Assembly (NCBI RefSeq): GCF_003675875.1 | Contig: NZ_ML014752.1 | Location: 62,001 to 126,000, forward strand | DNA: 64,000 nucleotides | Direction of reading: 5' to 3' | Source: Halostella limicola | GTDB lineage: Archaea > Halobacteriota > Halobacteria > Halobacteriales > Natronoarchaeaceae | Part shown: positions 25,852 to 34,534 of the stretch, piece after piece | Layout of the letters: every line of letters begins with the position of its first letter | Numbering within the stretch: position 1 is the first letter of the stretch | Program-made: the position numbers and the translations under genes | Notes under the pieces: generated by a model | The model's database searches: none | What the model saw: only the letters and a program-made list of their open reading frames with translations | Told to the model about the DNA's origin: nothing

Positions 25852-28800
25852 CGTTCGTCCTCGTCCTCGTCGCCGGCGTCACCGAAGACCGATCCGCCGT
25901 CGTCGCCGTCGTCCTCGTCGTCACCGAATATCGACCCCTCGTCGTCCTCGCCGTCGCCGAAGACCGACCCGCCGTCGCCGTCGTCCTCGTCGTCGGTACT
26001 GAATATCGACTCGCCTTCGGTTTCCCCGAAGATCGATTCGTCGTCGTCACCGAATATCGACTCGTCATCGTCGTCGTCGCCGAAGACCGAATCGCCGCCG
26101 TCCTCGCTGCCGCCGTCGTCGCCGAAGATCGATCCGCCGTCGCCGCCGTCGTCATCGTCGTCGAAGAACGACTCGTCGTCGCCGAAGAGGCCGTCGCCGC
26201 CGTCGCCGCCGTCGTCTCCGAACGGGGAATCGTCGATGTCGGCTCCGTCGCCGCCGAACACGTCACCGGACGAGCGGTCCTCGTCTACCGAACTGTCGGA
26301 CGGGGTCTCGTCGGGGCGGTCGGTCGTTCCGTCGGAGTCCCCGAACGGACTATCGTCGGCTTCGTCTCGGTCCGCGGAGTCGGCCTCCGAGGACGTTCCA
26401 CCTTGCTGGACGGGATCAGCTTCCGCCGGCGTCGTCGCCGCCTCAGCCGCGTCGGAGGTCTCGGCGGTATCGGCGGACGGCTCCTCGGGCGTCGCGCTCG
26501 CGTCCGGCGGCGACTCATCGGCGCTGACGTCGCCGTCGCCGCCGGAGGCGGAGGCGTCGCCGCTAACCGGGTCGTCGTCGGTCGCCGAGGCGTCGGTCGC
26601 CGCCTCGTCGCCGGCGTCCCGGTCCGGGCTGGAACTGAACACCGGGTCGTCGCCGGGGTCCTCGACGTCGTCCGGTTGCTCGGCAGGACCGGCCGGTTCG
26701 GCGGACGACGCGCCAGCCTCCCCGGTTTCGTCGCCGTCCGTCGGGTCGCTGAAGACGGGGTCGTCCGGCTCGCCGTCGGCCGCGTCGTCCTCCGGCGCGT
26801 CCGCATCGGCGTCCTGTGCGGGGCTTGCGTCCGCGGGAGACTCGGTTCCCGCGGCGTCCACGGCCTCCGCACCCGCCTCGGTGGCGTCCTCGCCGGCCGC
26901 CGCGAGGGCCGGCGTCTCGTCCTCGTCGTCGTCCGCCTCCGACGCGTCTTCCCCGTCTTCGAGTTCCGGTGTCGCGTCGGCGTCGGCCGCCGGCGGTTCG
27001 TCTGCCGCGTCGTCCTCGCCGTCGCCGAACCCGTCGTCACTGAGCCAGCCGGGCCCCGCGTCGGACACTTCCTCGTCGCCCTCGGCGGTGCTGCCGAAGG
27101 TGAAGTCCTCGGCGTCGTCGCCGAGGTCGAAGTCCCCGTCGTCGACGCCCTCGTCGGTCAGGCCGCCGCCGAAGTCGAAGTCGTCGGCGTCCGCGGCGTC
27201 GGGCGTGATCGTCGGCTCCTCCTCGCCGGAGATGCCGCCGAGGGCGCTCCCGAGTCCGTCGGGGACCTGCCCGCGGTACTCCTCGAAGATGCGCTCCTCC
27301 GCGCGTTCGAGGATGTCCGTCGCCTCGTTGTAGATCTCCTCGCCGGCGTCCGGGCGCGGGACCAGCGCCTCCTTCTCGGGGTCGACGTCGATGAGGACGG
27401 ACTCCATCTCGCGGAGGTCCTCGAGGCTCTCCTCCAGTTGCTCGTTCGCAATGAGCGTGAGGATCGTCTCGGGGTCGTTGATGTACGCCTGCACCGTCGC
27501 GGCGACCTTCGTGTACTCGTTCAGCCCGTTCTTGATGAGGTACGCGAGGATGACGCGTCGCTCGAACAGCTCGTCCTCCAGCCGGTCGCGGCTCCACCCG
27601 CGGTCGAACTGGATCTCGTCGAGGGTGTTCGAGTCCCCCATCATGAGGAACTCGTCGGTCTCGGCCTGCCACTGATAGACGTCCTGAACGTTGATCTCGT
27701 CGTTCTCGGCGTCGTAGTGGTTGATCTCGGTCAGCGACTTGTTTCGGCGGACCTTGTTCCCCTTGACCCGCGTCTGGGTCTGGATGGAGACGAGGTCGAG
27801 CGCCGTGAACATCGTCTTCGAGACGTTGATCGGGTCGGTGGTGAACCGCTTCAGCACCTCGCCGACGGAGTCGGCGTGGAACGTGGTGTAGGTGGTGTGC
27901 CCGGTCGACATGACCTGGAACAGCGTCCGGCCCTCTTCACCGCGGATCTCGCCCATGACGATGTAGTCGGGTCGCTGACGCAGCGCGGCCTCCAGCAGGT
28001 CGAACTCGTCGACGTCGCCCTCGCTGTCGTCGGAGAACGACGGCCGAGTGACGCTCGCGATCCAGTTCCGCTGGGGCAGCTCGACCTCGCGGGTGTCCTC
28101 GATGGAGACGATCTTCGAGCTCGACGGGATGAAAAGCGAGATCGCGTTCAGGCTCGTGGTCTTCCCGGACGCCGTACCGCCGGCGAAGATGAGCGACTTG
28201 TGGTTCTCGATGCAGAGCCACAGGAACGCCATCTCGTCCAGCGAGAACGTGTTCCAGTTGATGAGGTCGATCGGCGTGAACGGGACGTCCTTGAACTGTC
28301 GGATGGTGTAGTTCGTCCCGTGGTCGGACACCTCGCGCCCGAGCGTCAGCTGCGAGCGCGACCCGTCCGGCAGCGTCGCGTCGACCTGCGGCCGGCGCTT
28401 GCTGATGCCTTTCCCCGAACGCTGGGCGAGCTTGACGACGAAGTCGTCGAGTTCCTCCTCGCCGTGATAGATGTTCGAGATGATCTGCTCGTGGTCGGAG
28501 TGGTAGACGAAGACCGGGGAGTGGTAGCCGTTACAGGAGATGTCCTCCACGTTGATGTCGTGTTTGATCGGGTCGATCCGCTCGTAGCCGATGAAGTTCC
28601 GCTTGAGGAGGTAGAGCAGTTTCTCGACCTGATACTCCGAGAGCTGGTCCGGATCGTCTTCGAGGATAGCCGGTTCCGGCCGGGCGGACAGTCCGTCGAG
28701 ACCGCCGTCATCGTCGTCGTCAGGCTCGGTCCCCGCGGTCGCCTCCTCATCGCCGAACAGTTCCTTGATGCGGCCGACGACCGACTCGGCGTCGATGCCG

Positions 28801-29867
28801 CCGACGGTACCGCCGCCCGGGTTCTCGAAAAGGTCGTAGCGTTTCAGCAGTCGCTTCGTCTCGCGTTCGATGACGGCCTTGCGGTCCTCGTCGCCGCCGT
28901 CGACCGCGGCGACGTCGTCGTCGGCGTACTTGATCGCCGTCCTGAGCTTCCCGGAGAGGAAGTCCTGCAGGTCCTCCTCGATCTCGGTGAGGTAGGGTTC
29001 GATCGCGTAGTACTTCTTCTCGTTTTCCTTCTCGGAGTGAAACAGGATGATGAAGGAGTAGGGCTTGTTGACCCAGTATCGGTCCTCCTCGCGGAAGTGG
29101 GTCTTCTTCTCCAGCGGAACCGCCTTCTCCATGTCGTAGCGGTTGACGACCGTCGTGTGGCCGTCCTGGGTGCTGAAGAACTCGTCCTCGTCCTCGTGAC
29201 GGATGTTGACGGTCCGCTCCTCGACGACGTCGTGAAGTTCGTCGGCGAAGTCCTGTCCCTGGCTCAGGATGCCCTCTATCTCCTCGGGGTCGAAGCCGGC
29301 GGCGTCCTCCTTATCGAACGGCTCGGTCTCGCCCTCGGCGTCGGTCGGCAGGTCGCCGTCCTCCTCGTAGTAGAAGTCCCACTTGTAGTGTTCCCACGTG
29401 TACTCGTCCTTGACGACCGGCGTCGACTCGATGTCCTCCTTGAAGTCGGCCCAGAGCCGTTTCGCCGGCGGCGCGGCGTCCTCGGTGATGATCTCGCCGA
29501 GGTCGTCGGGGTGAAACCCGAGGTACTCCTCGGGGTCGAACTCGACGCCGTTCCAGTCGTCGCCGCTGGGGGGACCGACAGCCTCGTCCTCGGAACTGCC
29601 GAGACCGAGCGACCCTCCCGAATCGTTCGTCGAGTTCGCCGGGTACACCCTGTCGACCTCGTCGGCGTACCCGTGTTCCTCCATGAAGTCCGCCCACGTG
29701 TACTCCCCCACTACGGCGCCGCCCCCCTGGTCGGCGGCGTCCGGTTCCGCGTCGTCCGTCTCGGGCTCCGCAGAAGAATCCGGGTCGCCCGCGGACTCAG
29801 GTGCCGACTCATCCACCTCCCCTTCGAGTTGTTTAGTATCCGACTTGTCGGCGTCGTCGATAGCCAT
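25848..29867 (-). CDS. pilB3: Type IV pilus assembly ATPase PilB3 with long acidic repeat tail
   Basis: The protein is 1339 residues, far longer than the several hundred usual for such ATPases. An acidic N-terminal region (about 1-150) precedes the secretion-ATPase core, with Walker A AGGTASGKTT near residue 560, an Asp box (VSIEDTREVELPQRNW), Walker B/His box DYIVMGEIRGEEGRTLFQVMSTGHTT near 630, and arginine fingers upstream. After about residue 880 comes a roughly 460-residue tail almost wholly of Asp, Glu, Ser, Ala and Gly that ends in about a dozen short F-G-D repeats. The protein powers pilin assembly through PilC3. A GGGGG Shine-Dalgarno-like element lies about 7 bases before the ATG. 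Confidence 0.93.
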   Translation of the reverse strand: MAIDDADKSDTKQLEGEVDESAPESAGDPDSSAEPETDDAEPDAADQGGGAVVGEYTWADFMEEHGYADEVDRVYPANSTNDSGGSLGLGSSEDEAVGPPSGDDWNGVEFDPEEYLGFHPDDLGEIITEDAAPPAKRLWADFKEDIESTPVVKDEYTWEHYKWDFYYEEDGDLPTDAEGETEPFDKEDAAGFDPEEIEGILSQGQDFADELHDVVEERTVNIRHEDEDEFFSTQDGHTTVVNRYDMEKAVPLEKKTHFREEDRYWVNKPYSFIILFHSEKENEKKYYAIEPYLTEIEEDLQDFLSGKLRTAIKYADDDVAAVDGGDEDRKAVIERETKRLLKRYDLFENPGGGTVGGIDAESVVGRIKELFGDEEATAGTEPDDDDDGGLDGLSARPEPAILEDDPDQLSEYQVEKLLYLLKRNFIGYERIDPIKHDINVEDISCNGYHSPVFVYHSDHEQIISNIYHGEEELDDFVVKLAQRSGKGISKRRPQVDATLPDGSRSQLTLGREVSDHGTNYTIRQFKDVPFTPIDLINWNTFSLDEMAFLWLCIENHKSLIFAGGTASGKTTSLNAISLFIPSSSKIVSIEDTREVELPQRNWIASVTRPSFSDDSEGDVDEFDLLEAALRQRPDYIVMGEIRGEEGRTLFQVMSTGHTTYTTFHADSVGEVLKRFTTDPINVSKTMFTALDLVSIQTQTRVKGNKVRRNKSLTEINHYDAENDEINVQDVYQWQAETDEFLMMGDSNTLDEIQFDRGWSRDRLEDELFERRVILAYLIKNGLNEYTKVAATVQAYINDPETILTLIANEQLEESLEDLREMESVLIDVDPEKEALVPRPDAGEEIYNEATDILERAEERIFEEYRGQVPDGLGSALGGISGEEEPTITPDAADADDFDFGGGLTDEGVDDGDFDLGDDAEDFTFGSTAEGDEEVSDAGPGWLSDDGFGDGEDDAADEPPAADADATPELEDGEDASEADDDEDETPALAAAGEDATEAGAEAVDAAGTESPADASPAQDADADAPEDDAADGEPDDPVFSDPTDGDETGEAGASSAEPAGPAEQPDDVEDPGDDPVFSSSPDRDAGDEAATDASATDDDPVSGDASASGGDGDVSADESPPDASATPEEPSADTAETSDAAEAATTPAEADPVQQGGTSSEADSADRDEADDSPFGDSDGTTDRPDETPSDSSVDEDRSSGDVFGGDGADIDDSPFGDDGGDGGDGLFGDDESFFDDDDDGGDGGSIFGDDGGSEDGGDSVFGDDDDDESIFGDDDESIFGETEGESIFSTDDEDDGDGGSVFGDGEDDEGSIFGDDEDDGDDGGSVFGDAGDEDEDER
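25857..26380 (-). repeat. Degenerate FGD/acidic repeats encoding the end of PilB3
   Basis: The DNA encodes about a dozen copies of a unit of the form Ser-Ile/Val-Phe-Gly-Asp followed by 4-20 acidic or Gly residues (for example SIFGDDED, SVFGDGED, SIFGETEG, SPFGDDGG). Spacing varies, so it is a motif array rather than an exact tandem repeat. Confidence 0.8.
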
Positions 29868-29899
29868 TAGGTACCCCCTGACGCCGACTAGGCAAAAAA

Positions 29900-29910
29900 C
29901 CTTTTATCGA
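29900..29910 (-). promoter_or_regulatory. TATA box for the pilB3 operon
   Basis: Read on the minus strand, TCGATAAAAGG lies 33-43 bases before the pilB3 ATG, next to an AT-rich stretch. A GGGGG element at 29874-29878 could pair with 16S rRNA, so this transcript probably has a short leader rather than none. Confidence 0.55.
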
Positions 29911-30311
29911 TTATCATTACTGATATTCGAAAACTACTCCCGTACGCGATCTGGATTTCCGGGACTCTTGTGGCGTATCTCCGTTTTAATCTATCACTAT
30001 CTCCGGTTGGGACACATTTCTGCGCAGATATTTCGGGGTGATCTACGCAGCGCTATATTTAGTATATCTTACCAGTCGGGTGAGTGTCGTAAACCGGACT
30101 CTGAAAGTATATTGACAGGACGGGTGAGAAGTCAGGTCGACTGGCCTCGCGTTCGCGTGATTCGGCTCCGGTTCCGCTCACACGGCTCACTGGCGTTCGC
30201 CGGTGAGCGGACGTGATGGGATTCGAACCACGCCGTCGGCTCACTCCGTTCGTCGCCGTCTACTTCGAATCTCGTACATCGCGGTCGCTCACGTCCGTTC
30301 GCGACACGCAG
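29911..30311. other. Gene-free AT-rich spacer between pilB3 and tRNA-Arg
   Basis: No convincing gene is seen. The part up to about 30120 is AT-rich and contains TATA-like stretches (for example around 30050-30070 and 30105-30112). From 30185 to 30208 a 10-bp hairpin (GCTCACTGGC/GCCGGTGAGC, one G-U pair, four-base loop) occurs. A fragment of tRNA-Arg follows at 30206-30229, and then about 80 GC-rich bases before the true tRNA. Confidence 0.6.
30206..30229 (-). repeat. Duplicated 3' fragment of tRNA-Arg
   Basis: These 24 bases are identical to 30310-30333, which hold the 3' acceptor strand and T-arm end of the tRNA-Arg gene, 104 bases away in the same orientation. After the identical part, one base is missing before similarity (ACGC) briefly resumes. 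It resembles an att-site remnant or a tRNA-derived repeat. Confidence 0.75.
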
Positions 30312-30385
30312 CGGACGTGATGGGATTCGAACCCACGCTCTGGAGGTTAGGAACCTCCCGCCTTGGTCCACTAGGCCACACGTCC
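30312..30385 (-). tRNA. tRNA-Arg (anticodon CCT)
   Basis: The 74-nt minus-strand sequence folds into a full cloverleaf: acceptor GGACGTG/CACGTCC, D-arm GCC-TAGTGGACCAA-GGC, anticodon stem GGAGG/CCTCC with loop TTCCTAA (anticodon CCT), T-arm GTGGG-TTCGAAT-CCCAT, discriminator G73. CCA is not encoded and no intron is visible. It begins 20 bases past the tatA stop on the same strand, so it may be processed from a shared transcript. Confidence 0.95.
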
Positions 30386-30405
30386 GCAAAAGGAAGATCG
30401 CCGCG

Positions 30406-30705
30406 TTACTGCTCGGTATCGCGCTCGGTGTCCGTCTCCTCGCTGGTGACGGGGTCGGTGTCGACGAAGTCGTCGTCCGCGGTAGTGTCCGTGCTGGAGT
30501 CGGTACCGCCCTGACGCATCTCTTCGAGTTCTTGTTCGACTTCCTCGCGACCCTTCTGGAACTCGCCCATCGCCTCGCCCGTCGACCGCGCCAGTTTCGG
30601 GATCTTGTTCGCCCCGAACAGGAGCACGGCGATCAGGAGGATGACGACGAGTTCGGTTCCGCCGGGGAGGCCCCCAACGAAAGCCGGTGCAGTTTCAAGT
30701 ACCAT
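30406..30705 (-). CDS. tatA: Twin-arginine translocase subunit TatA
   Basis: The 99-residue protein has the TatA layout: a short outside N-terminus, one membrane helix (ELVVILLIAVLLF), the hinge GANKIPKLARSTG, an amphipathic helix (EAMGEFQKGREEVEQELEEM) and a highly acidic Thr/Asp tail. TatA oligomers form the pore that exports folded proteins, the main export route in haloarchaea. A TATAATC box lies about 30 bases upstream and GAGGT just before the ATG. Confidence 0.94.
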   Translation of the reverse strand: MVLETAPAFVGGLPGGTELVVILLIAVLLFGANKIPKLARSTGEAMGEFQKGREEVEQELEEMRQGGTDSSTDTTADDDFVDTDPVTSEETDTERDTEQ

Positions 30706-30827
30706 CTCTACCTCAGGCTAGCCGACTGGCGATTATAGTCTTTTTGCTCAGGAAGGCCACGTAGCGGGCTGATAGGTCAGTTGTAAACGTAATTGACTTC
30801 CCCCTGCTTTCGGAACTACCGAGCGCA

Positions 30828-31304
30828 ATGATCGACACAGGTGACGACGCTCCCGACTTCACCGCACCGCTCGCGAACGGCGACATCGAGTCGTTCACCC
30901 TCTCGGAGGAACTCGACGACGCGCCCCTCGTTCTCGCGTTCTTCCCTGGGGCGTTCACGAGCGTCTGCACGTCCGAGATGTGCACCTTCCGCGACGAGCT
31001 CTCCGCGTTCGAGGACGTCGGCGCGACGGTGTACGGGGTCAGCGTCGACACGCCGTTCACGCTGAACGAGTTCCGCGACCAGAACGACCTGAACTTCGGG
31101 CTTCTCAGCGACGTCGACAAGGACGTCATCGACGCGTACGGCGTCAGCATGGACTTCGCCGACCTCGGCGTCCACGGCGTCGCCAAGCGCGCGGTGTTCG
31201 TCGTCGACGACGACGGCGAGGTCGCCTACGAGTGGGTCAGCGACGACCCCGGCGTCGAACCCGACTACGACGAGGTCGCCGCGGCCGCCGAGGACGCCGC
31301 GTAA
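30828..31304 (+). CDS. Peroxiredoxin (AhpC/TSA, Bcp-like)
   Basis: The 158-residue thioredoxin-fold protein has the peroxidatic site PGAFTSVCTSEMC with Cys47 as peroxidatic and Cys52 as possible resolving Cys, an arrangement seen in atypical two-Cys (Bcp/PrxQ-like) enzymes. KRAVFVVDDDGEV marks the late strand. It would reduce peroxides in the cytoplasm using thioredoxin-like donors. It diverges from tatA across a 122-base region holding both promoters. Confidence 0.93.
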   Translation: MIDTGDDAPDFTAPLANGDIESFTLSEELDDAPLVLAFFPGAFTSVCTSEMCTFRDELSAFEDVGATVYGVSVDTPFTLNEFRDQNDLNFGLLSDVDKDVIDAYGVSMDFADLGVHGVAKRAVFVVDDDGEVAYEWVSDDPGVEPDYDEVAAAAEDAA

Positions 31305-31352
31305 CGGACCCGCTCCCGATCTCTTTTAGCTTCGCCCCGCGAACGGAGTCGT

Positions 31353-32168
31353 ATGGCAGAGATATCTAGCGACGGCAACGGCCGTACGTACGCACCCGAC
31401 GCGGAGCACGCGTTCCCGGACGAGCGCCTGAACGCGGTGCTCGAGTTTCTGCGAAACGACGAGGAGGTGCAGGCGTACCTCGAAGCGCAGAACGTCAACC
31501 CCGTCACGCGCAAGGGGTACAACGACCACGGGGCGAAACACATCAGCATCGTTCGCAACCGCGCGCTGTGCCTCTACGACCTGCTGAAGGAGGCGGGCGT
31601 CGAGTTCAACGGCGCGAGCGACCAGGGCCTCGACGAGGCGGACGAGGCCGTCATCGTCGGGCTCGCCGGGACGCTCCACGACATCGGTCACGTCGTCCAC
31701 CGGGACAGCCACGCCTACTACTCTATCCCGCTGGCCGCCGACGTTCTCGACCGGATCCTCCCCGAGTTCTACGACACGGCGGACGCCGTGCGGGTGAAAG
31801 GCGAGGTCCTGCACGCTATCCTCTGTCACCACACGTCCGAGGACCCACTGACCACCGAGGCCGGCGTCATCCGGGTCGCCGACGCGCTCGACATGGAGCG
31901 CGGCCGGTCGCGGATGCCCTACGAGATGGGTGGTCGGGGGATCAACACGATCTCCAGTCAGGCCATCGAGAACGTCGCCCTCCTGCCCGGCGACGACCGG
32001 GCGGTGCTCGTCGAGATCGAGATGACCAACGCCGCGGGCGTCTACCAGGTGGACAACCTGCTCAAGGCGAAGCTGCACGGGTCGGGCCTCGAAGACGACA
32101 TCCGCATCGTCGCGGTCAACGTCAACGAGGAGGACGCGGACCAGCTCGTCGAGCGGATCGAGCTGTAG
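31353..32168 (+). CDS. HD-domain phosphohydrolase
   Basis: The 271-residue protein has the HD site: His59/His63 in NDHGAKHISIVRN, the His-Asp pair 109-110 in GTLHDIGHVVHRDSH, His residues in HAILCHHTSED near 155, and Asp in GVIRVADALDMERGRSR. A C-terminal alpha-beta domain (AVLVEIEMTNAAGVYQVDNLLKAK) follows and may sense ligands. The substrate is unknown; relatives act on nucleotides or cyclic nucleotides. CTCTTTTAGC about 28 bases upstream is a probable promoter. Confidence 0.9.
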   Translation: MAEISSDGNGRTYAPDAEHAFPDERLNAVLEFLRNDEEVQAYLEAQNVNPVTRKGYNDHGAKHISIVRNRALCLYDLLKEAGVEFNGASDQGLDEADEAVIVGLAGTLHDIGHVVHRDSHAYYSIPLAADVLDRILPEFYDTADAVRVKGEVLHAILCHHTSEDPLTTEAGVIRVADALDMERGRSRMPYEMGGRGINTISSQAIENVALLPGDDRAVLVEIEMTNAAGVYQVDNLLKAKLHGSGLEDDIRIVAVNVNEEDADQLVERIEL

Positions 32169-32222
32169 GGACGCGAGTTCTAAGGACTTACAAGCGTCCG
32201 GCGGCTGTTTCGGTTCGTAACC

Positions 32223-33518
32223 GTGTCGGGGTCCCCGGGCAGCGTTCGACATCTCTTTCGGAACCGCGAGTTCGTCGCGCTGGCGAGCACCGCGTTCGCC
32301 CGCAGTCAGGCGTATTCGACGATCCTCATCGCGCTCGCGCTGTACGCCGACCTCTTCAACACGAGCGGCGCGGTCGAGGGGCTGTTCGGCACCGCCTTCG
32401 CGGCGGCGCAACTCGTCATCGTCCTCCCGCTCGGCCGGTTGATCGACGTCGGCAACGCGAAGCGGTATCTCGTCGCCGGCCTCCTGCTCAACGTCGGCGT
32501 GTTCGTGGGGTTCTCGTTCGTCTCGGCCGTCGAGCACGTCGTCGCAATGCGCGTGGTTCAGGGAGTCGGCGCGAGCCTGCTCTGGATCACCGGTACCGCC
32601 GTCGTCGGCGAGATCAGCCCGGACGAGTCCCGCGGGCTCTGGCTCGGGGCGTACAACCAGGTCGGTGCCGTCTCCAGCCTCGCGGGCGACGTGTTCGGCG
32701 GCCTCCTGCTCTATCTCTACGGCTTCCGGACCACCTACGCCGTGCTGATCGCCGTCACCGCGTTCGCGACGCTCTCGGTCGTCCTCTTCCTCCGGGACAA
32801 CCCCGGCGGGAAGAAGGACGCCGACGAGGCGACGGGCGTCCAGACGCTCCGGAACCTCCTCGGCCGGACCGCCGTCCGCGCGCTCGTCACGTTCCGCCTC
32901 GCGTTCAGCGTCGGGAAGATGGCGGTCATCATCTTCCTGCCCATCTACGCGCGCACCGAGTTCGGGATCAGCGCGCTCCTCATCGGCGGTATCCTCGCGG
33001 GCGGGAAACTCACGAAGTCGCTGCTGCAGGGGACCGTCGGCGAGTACACCGACAGGGTCGGGAGCAAACACCACTTCGTGCTCGCCGGTGCGCTGCTGTA
33101 CGCGGTCGGGACGGCGCTCATCCCGTTCGCGGAGTACGGCGCGGCCGTCTTCCCGACGGTGTCGCTGACGGTACTCGGGGACACGCTGACGCTCGTACCC
33201 GCCTTCTTCGCGCTGTTTACCGCCTACGGGCTGATCGGCGTGGCCGACAGCCTCCGCCTGCCGGCGAGCATGGCGCTGTTCGTCGAGGAGGGGGAGCAGT
33301 TCGACGCCGTCGCCGGGAGCATGTCGCTTCGCTCTATCGCCTGGAAGGTCGGGCAGGTGTCCGGTCCCGTGGCGGTCGGCGCGCTCTGGGACGCGACGTC
33401 AGTGTTCGTCGCCTTCTGGACCGCGGCCGCATTCATCGTCGTCTCCTCGGGCGCGTTCGCGGTGCTGTACGACCGCGACCCGATCGGGGACGCGACGACC
33501 GTCGCGTCGACCGACTGA
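32223..33518 (+). CDS. Major facilitator superfamily transporter
   Basis: The 431-residue protein has about twelve membrane helices in two halves, with the inter-helix motif-A-like segment GRLIDVGNAKRYLVAGLL after helix 2 and a related stretch (EYTDRVGSKHHFVLAG) at the same place in the second half. The GTG at 32223 gives the best N-terminus, with an amphipathic lead-in before helix 1. The substrate cannot be predicted. It follows the HD gene after 54 bases. Confidence 0.9.
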   Translation: MSGSPGSVRHLFRNREFVALASTAFARSQAYSTILIALALYADLFNTSGAVEGLFGTAFAAAQLVIVLPLGRLIDVGNAKRYLVAGLLLNVGVFVGFSFVSAVEHVVAMRVVQGVGASLLWITGTAVVGEISPDESRGLWLGAYNQVGAVSSLAGDVFGGLLLYLYGFRTTYAVLIAVTAFATLSVVLFLRDNPGGKKDADEATGVQTLRNLLGRTAVRALVTFRLAFSVGKMAVIIFLPIYARTEFGISALLIGGILAGGKLTKSLLQGTVGEYTDRVGSKHHFVLAGALLYAVGTALIPFAEYGAAVFPTVSLTVLGDTLTLVPAFFALFTAYGLIGVADSLRLPASMALFVEEGEQFDAVAGSMSLRSIAWKVGQVSGPVAVGALWDATSVFVAFWTAAAFIVVSSGAFAVLYDRDPIGDATTVASTD

Positions 33519-33726
33519 ACGGCCGGCGAAAAGGTCCCGGCCGCTTCGCGGACGTGCCGCCCGTTGCGGTCTGGGAGAGGGGGGAACGCAACAGCCGTTA
33601 GTGACCACGCAACCGACTGTGACGGCGTCCGCAGTTGGCCGTGTGAAAGACGACGTAATATGCGTTGTGGTTTTGGAGGAACGTTCGTGTGAAACGCCGT
33701 TCCGGAGCGGCATGGATTTCCCGCCC

Positions 33727-33948
33727 TCACGTAGGCCGATACGTGTCGGCGTCTTTCCGCACCAGGTCCTGCCGCGAGAGGGTCTCCAGAATGCTGAACA
33801 GGGTGATCTTCTCCAGATGCAGTCCGTCCTGTAGCGCCTCAACGGTCGCCCCGCCCCGGGTGGAGAGATACAGGTACACCAGTTTCGCGCGCGGCGACTT
33901 CAGTTCTCGGGGGAGCGTCGCCTCCCCGCTCTGGGTCCGTGTAGCCAT
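33727..33948 (-). CDS. Small winged-helix DNA-binding protein
   Basis: The 73-residue protein reads as a single winged helix: KSPRAKLVYLYLST (helix 1), TVEALQDGLHLEKITLFSILETLSRQDLV (helix-turn-helix) and a short wing (RKDADTYRPT). This matches the many short haloarchaeal MarR/TrmB-like regulators. ATG 33948 is chosen over an upstream GTG because a TATA box 25-35 bases before it fits leaderless expression. Its target is unknown. Confidence 0.85.
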   Translation of the reverse strand: MATRTQSGEATLPRELKSPRAKLVYLYLSTRGGATVEALQDGLHLEKITLFSILETLSRQDLVRKDADTYRPT

Positions 33949-33972
33949 CGTACGCCGTTCCACCGGTTCGAC

Positions 33973-33983
33973 GATATTAAAAC
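33973..33983 (-). promoter_or_regulatory. TATA box for the winged-helix gene
   Basis: Read on the minus strand, GTTTTAATATC lies 25-35 bases before the ATG at 33948, which predicts a leaderless transcript. Confidence 0.6.
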
Positions 33984-34223
33984 CACTCTACGACGTTCGT
34001 CGAACTGAAACGCCGCGTTCGGTCCGTCGCGAGCGGCGAACCCGATCCTCGACGGCGAACGACGGCGTTTCTCGTCGCCGGACGCTCGTTCCGTTCGACC
34101 ACCGTCGATACCGATGACTGATCGTGAACGTCCGCGGCCGCGGCGTCGGCAAGACTGCGATTACCAAGCACACCCAACTGTTTAGGCTCTGCACTCATCC
34201 GTCGGAGCGGCCTCCGTGTGCAC

Positions 34224-34451
34224 ATGAAAGACATCGTCAGTGCCCTACGGTCCAGCCTCGGACTCCAGCGCTCGTCCGTCGAAGCGCCGAACGATCCGGA
34301 TCTGGCCGCGTCGAACGCGGGCGCTGCGGAGCGGGATCCGACGGGGTCGAGCGTCGACCTCTACGAGTGTCCCGCGTGTAACACCGTCCTCATCGAGCCA
34401 GCGAGCGACGAGTGTTCGCAGTGTCCCGACGGGACGCTGCTGAAGGTCTGA
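34224..34451 (+). CDS. Small zinc-ribbon protein
   Basis: The 75-residue protein has a variable N-terminal half (MKDIVSALRSSLGLQ) and a C-terminal four-Cys ribbon (YECPACNTVLIEP, then CSQCPDGTLL), typical of haloarchaeal proteins that bind zinc and nucleic acid or a partner. The ATG at 34224 is preferred over a GTG two codons earlier. It stands alone, and no partner is implied by the neighbours. Confidence 0.75.
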   Translation: MKDIVSALRSSLGLQRSSVEAPNDPDLAASNAGAAERDPTGSSVDLYECPACNTVLIEPASDECSQCPDGTLLKV

Positions 34452-34534
34452 CGCGGTCGCCGCTGTTCTCCGAAGACGACGTCGCTCGATAGCAGCGGCT
34501 CCCGAGAGAGCGCCTCGCAGACTGTGGTCCGGAG

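Noticed and set aside
26403-29870. Long open frame of 1155 codons opposite pilB3
   Set aside because: It is antisense to a certain gene, its sequence is low-complexity Val/Arg/Asp, and it arises from GC-rich third positions.
33601-33834. 77-codon plus-strand frame
   Set aside because: It overlaps a better-supported winged-helix gene on the other strand and has no promoter or motif.
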